Source: Thalassotalea sp. 273M-4
Lineage (GTDB): Bacteria > Pseudomonadota > Gammaproteobacteria > Enterobacterales > Alteromonadaceae
Assembly (NCBI RefSeq): GCF_041410465.1
Contig: NZ_CP166961.1
Coordinates: 2,170,001-2,234,000 of the forward strand
DNA length: 64,000 nt
Reading direction: 5' to 3'
The notes under the pieces: generated by a model
Databases searched by the model: none
The model's input: the letters and a program-made list of their open reading frames with translations, nothing else
Told to the model about the DNA's origin: nothing
Position numbers and translations under genes: made by a program
Shown: positions 61,181 to 64,000 of the stretch, piece by piece
How the letters are laid out: each line of letters begins with the position of its first letter
Position numbering within the stretch: the first letter of the stretch is position 1

Positions 61181-62491
61181 TTAATTACCTCGACTTTGGT
61201 TTTTGTACTTACGGTATTCTTGCCATAGTTTTTCTCTTAATTCAGGGTCAGGTTCTTGCATTGCAGCCTCACGTATTTGACGCGCCACCAAGTCATCATC
61301 ATTACCACTTGGGATGTCGGCAGGAGGGGTATAGATGGCGGGTTTTGATTTAAAATCTCCCACCTTCTCAGTTGGCGCACCGACAATGGTCCCGCCGCCA
61401 GAATTAACTTGCTCGCCATTACCACTTGGTGGTGGTGGGATCGCGCTTTGTTCTTCACCATTTAAAATATCATCATACAAACTGCCAATATCCGTTGTGC
61501 CTTGTTGTTGCTCTAATTGCTCCTCGCTTCCTTTTTCGCTCCCTCGAGTTTGAATGTATTCACGCTCACTTAAAATCATGCCGTCATAATCACTGATACT
61601 ACGATTTAACTTTTCTTCAAGTCCTGAGATCCGCTCTTGGCGAGTTTTGACCCCACCTATACTACTGGAGTTAGAGCTAGCACCAGCAGGATCGTTAACA
61701 CCATCACCTTGCTCGTTAGTGCCGGCTTGTTGCCCAGCACGTGTCGCATCTATCACTTGTTCGAGCCCTTCCCACGTACTGCGCTCGGAAGCGGATGTAC
61801 CTTGTGTGGATGCCGATGACTGTGGGGCTCTTTGCCCCCCCTGTTGTCCACCGCCTTGATGGTTGGGGACTTGCTTACTTGAGTCTTGTGACGGAGCACC
61901 ACCTTCTACCCCACCAGCGGGTTGAGTAGATTGACTGCTTACGGTTGTTGATTGAGTGCTCGATGATGATTGGTTACTGCTGCTTGCTTGCGCACTACTA
62001 TCAGATTGGCTGCTGGTTTGCGCCGAAGCACTGGTTTCTTGTTGCTCAGAAAAGTCTATGTCATCTGAGCTGTTGTTGCTCTGCTTGGTTTCTAAATCGC
62101 TAACCTCCGCAGAGCTACTGTCTGGGTTTTCTGAAGCACTTTCACTGGCTTGACTCTGGGTTTGACTGCGGGCTTTGGTGTCGGCTTGACTTTGCGACTG
62201 CCCCTTTTGAGTATCTGTTTGAGCGCTTGCTGGTGAACTTGGTGAGCGCTGCTCACTTTGACTTGAGCTCTTTGACTGTTGCCTTGAAGGTTTGGACTGC
62301 GAGCTCCCTGAGTTCTGAGAAGGTCTACTTGCAGAACTGGGCGAACTTGCTGAACTCGGTGAGCTTGCAGAGCTAGGCGAACTTGGATTCGTTGGTGGTG
62401 GCTGCGGGCTGTTCTGTTGTGACGTTGATTTACAGCCTGAAATCATCAACGCCAAGCACATAACAACTCCCCCAATAGCATTTATCTTCAT
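61181..62491 (-). CDS. Ser/Gln-rich low-complexity lipoprotein
   Basis: A 436-residue protein with lipobox Cys20 (ISGC). Residues about 25-270 are a disordered linker dominated by Ser, Gln, Pro and Ala, including the hexapeptide SSPSSA three times. The C-terminal third becomes more structured: a coiled-coil-like segment (ERISGLEEKLNRSISDY) and an acidic tail DDDLVARQIREAAMQEPDPEL. AGGAA lies about 6 bases before the ATG. The linker could span the periplasm, as in Pal or TonB-box proteins. It starts 8 bases after the TPR gene. Confidence 0.72.
   Translation of the reverse strand: MKINAIGGVVMCLALMISGCKSTSQQNSPQPPPTNPSSPSSASSPSSASSPSSASRPSQNSGSSQSKPSRQQSKSSSQSEQRSPSSPASAQTDTQKGQSQSQADTKARSQTQSQASESASENPDSSSAEVSDLETKQSNNSSDDIDFSEQQETSASAQTSSQSDSSAQASSSNQSSSSTQSTTVSSQSTQPAGGVEGGAPSQDSSKQVPNHQGGGQQGGQRAPQSSASTQGTSASERSTWEGLEQVIDATRAGQQAGTNEQGDGVNDPAGASSNSSSIGGVKTRQERISGLEEKLNRSISDYDGMILSEREYIQTRGSEKGSEEQLEQQQGTTDIGSLYDDILNGEEQSAIPPPPSGNGEQVNSGGGTIVGAPTEKVGDFKSKPAIYTPPADIPSGNDDDLVARQIREAAMQEPDPELREKLWQEYRKYKNQSRGN
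62328..62381 (-). repeat. 18-bp tandem repeats within the lipoprotein gene
   Basis: Three imperfect copies (62328-62345, 62346-62363, 62364-62381), each beginning CTTGC and coding SSPSSA, sit in frame in the low-complexity linker. Confidence 0.8.
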
Positions 62492-62499
62492 TTATATTC

Positions 62500-64000
62500 C
62501 TACTCTTTGGGTAACATCACTAGCAATTCAAAGTCTTCCATATCAACCGGCTGACCGTTTGCTATTTTGGGTCTGAACTTGGCTTGTTTAATAAACTTTA
62601 ATATTTTTATACGCGCGCTTTTATCGCCTAAGGTGTAGTCGTTAACCGTACGAATGTTTCGAACCACACCGTGGCGGTTAACGTTAATTTTTAAATGCAA
62701 TGAGATTGGCATCTCTTTTACTGGTAACGACGATACCGATGCGGATGCATTGGCTTGTGCATTAACCACAACCAGTTCGTCGTCACTGTCGCTGGTATGG
62801 TTTTGTTGATTCGGCGGTTGACGTGTTTCAAGACCATAGCCTGTTGATTGCTCACTGTTAATGGCGTCATTTTGGGCTACGGCTTCACTGGCGTCTGCCA
62901 ACATTGGCGCATTGGCCGTATAGGTTTCTGTCCCATTAAATTGGATGTCGGTTAGGTTGGCGTTGCTAAATTCGACAGCAGAATCTGGTTCGGACGGGTC
63001 GCTATAACTCATGTCCCTGCTAGCAAACATCAGTTGGTTTTGCTCAATGTTTTGTTCAACATTTTGTTCAAAGTCTTGTTCATATACCTGAGTATCGTCT
63101 GGTCCACTTTGACTCGCCGTTAAAGATAAACCCGGAGCGGAAATGTCAGGGTACTCAATTTCGCCAAAACCAATTTGCGTTTCAATAAACTCAGTGCGGC
63201 TCATTTGGCCTAAGAGTAACCCTTGCACTCGCTCATTTAGCTTACCTATTTTATGTAACACCACAGGTTCAGAGAGGGCTAAATCCGCCACATGATGCCA
63301 CATTGATTGACTGTTTACGTAGTTTTGCGCATCAGCATAGTAATCGATAGAACAATCGCGTTTGTGATTAATTAAACACCAATCGGCACGTTTAAGCAGG
63401 ACTTTCACCACGTCTAAATGATTAATATCTGGTTGCGACTGCTGGATGTATAACTCTTCTTCTATCAAATCAAGAATGTGAGAAAACGACTTAAAAGCGC
63501 GATTCGGATCGTTTTTAAAGCCAACGGCTTGATCCAGACTAAAGTATTCTGGACGACGGGGGATTGCTTCACTTCCAGGCATTCGTGAGAGCAGGTAATT
63601 GGTGGTGATTAAGCCATTAATAGGATCAATAAGCTTCAGAGATGTCGGACCATACTTTTCTTTATGGCTGGTTAGAGAATGCTTGTAAAATGCATTGGCG
63701 TTAAGCAAATTTTGCAATGCTTGTTCCGAATCATTATTGTAAAAGGACTCGAGTTGCCAATTGGCCATCTCCAATTCTAAGTCCATTCTTTGTGGATCTG
63801 AGGGGGGGAAATTTTGCCTATGTAAACGGTATAAAAAAGCATAACGTTGGCCAACTTCTTCCCACTGTTTGTTGGCTTTGTAACTGTCGATAAGCTTCTT
63901 AATGATGGGGATTTGGCTTTGCGCATATAGCCCATCATTTATCCGATTTAAATGCAATGAGCGCTTAAACGATTCGATGGCCGATGGGTACTCACCAATA
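62500..64000 (-). CDS. TPR protein with TonB-like C-terminal domain (5' end beyond window)
   Basis: The frame stays open to the right edge, so at least 500 residues are present and the start is missing. The first visible residues (GEYPSAIESFKRSL) are a TPR-like unit, followed by further helical repeats (about 1-290), a low-complexity acidic/Gln linker (about 295-420), and a C-terminal domain with ISLHLKINVNRHGVVRNI and KFRPKIANGQPVDMED, which has the pattern of a TonB C-terminus. It is the first visible gene of the leftward envelope cluster and the next lipoprotein starts 8 bases after its stop. TonB-like assignment is by pattern only. Confidence 0.68.
   Translation of the reverse strand, partial: IGEYPSAIESFKRSLHLNRINDGLYAQSQIPIIKKLIDSYKANKQWEEVGQRYAFLYRLHRQNFPPSDPQRMDLELEMANWQLESFYNNDSEQALQNLLNANAFYKHSLTSHKEKYGPTSLKLIDPINGLITTNYLLSRMPGSEAIPRRPEYFSLDQAVGFKNDPNRAFKSFSHILDLIEEELYIQQSQPDINHLDVVKVLLKRADWCLINHKRDCSIDYYADAQNYVNSQSMWHHVADLALSEPVVLHKIGKLNERVQGLLLGQMSRTEFIETQIGFGEIEYPDISAPGLSLTASQSGPDDTQVYEQDFEQNVEQNIEQNQLMFASRDMSYSDPSEPDSAVEFSNANLTDIQFNGTETYTANAPMLADASEAVAQNDAINSEQSTGYGLETRQPPNQQNHTSDSDDELVVVNAQANASASVSSLPVKEMPISLHLKINVNRHGVVRNIRTVNDYTLGDKSARIKILKFIKQAKFRPKIANGQPVDMEDFELLVMLPKE

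Noticed and set aside
48767..64000. Zorya or another known phage defence system
   Set aside because: A MotA/ExbB-type gene is present, but there is no ZorB-type peptidoglycan-binding domain and no helicase or nuclease effector; the partners are vWA, PEGA, FGE and TPR proteins.
48767..64000. Classical Tol-Pal or TonB operon
   Set aside because: No TolR or ExbD, no TolB beta-propeller and no Pal OmpA domain are present.

Overview
The window is chromosomal DNA of a gammaproteobacterium of the order Alteromonadales. The moderate-to-low GC, the gene content and the order nlpD-rpoS / eno-pyrG-mazG-relA-rlmD / barA fit a marine Colwellia/Thalassotalea-like bacterium. That placement is inferred from gene order and protein similarity recalled from memory; no search was run. 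No rRNA, tRNA, CRISPR array, insertion sequence or prophage was found.

Layout. (1) 1-3.5 kb: metA-metH, a methionine operon under a tandem MetJ operator; metH runs off the left edge. (2) 3.6-11 kb: an MFS transporter, a NYN-domain protein, dbpA, recA with a LexA box, and mutS. (3) 11-27 kb: one long leftward block of housekeeping genes, rlmD-relA-mazG-pyrG-eno-ftsB-ispD-ispF-truD-surE-pcm-yqaA-nlpD-rpoS, interrupted by a rightward yjbQ. It covers stringent response, nucleotide and isoprenoid synthesis, division and the stationary-phase sigma factor. (4) 27-35 kb: barA (hybrid kinase), ppc and a long RluA-type pseudouridine synthase. (5) 35-44 kb: leftward rpoE-rseA-rseB-rseC and lepA-lepB-rnc-era-recO-pdxJ-acpS. 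(6) 44.5-48.7 kb: nadB, sdhE-cptA, ygfZ and slyD.

(7) 48.7-64 kb is different. A single leftward run of at least 12 tightly packed genes (most gaps 1-24 bp, one 4-bp overlap) encodes mainly cell-envelope proteins: a TPR protein with a TonB-like C-terminus (cut by the right edge), a Ser/Gln-rich lipoprotein, a second lipoprotein, a membrane-anchored TPR/PEGA protein, a membrane-anchored PEGA protein with a formylglycine-generating-enzyme fold that lacks the catalytic cysteines, a small secreted protein, a MotA/TolQ/ExbB-type proton channel, an actin/Hsp70-like ATPase, two paralogous von Willebrand A proteins on an ExbD-like transmembrane helix containing Asp, two more lipoproteins and an M48 metalloprotease lipoprotein. 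A strong hairpin shared with slyD ends it. I recognise no named system with this composition, and it is the best candidate here for an undescribed trans-envelope machine: proton-powered inner-membrane core, cytoplasmic actin-like ATPase, periplasmic vWA/PEGA/TPR scaffold, outer-membrane lipoproteins.

Regulatory sites read directly from the sequence are the MetJ boxes over the metA promoter, a LexA box inside the recA promoter, a sigma-E-type promoter upstream of rpoE, and hairpin terminators after dbpA/recA, rpoS, eno and slyD/M48.
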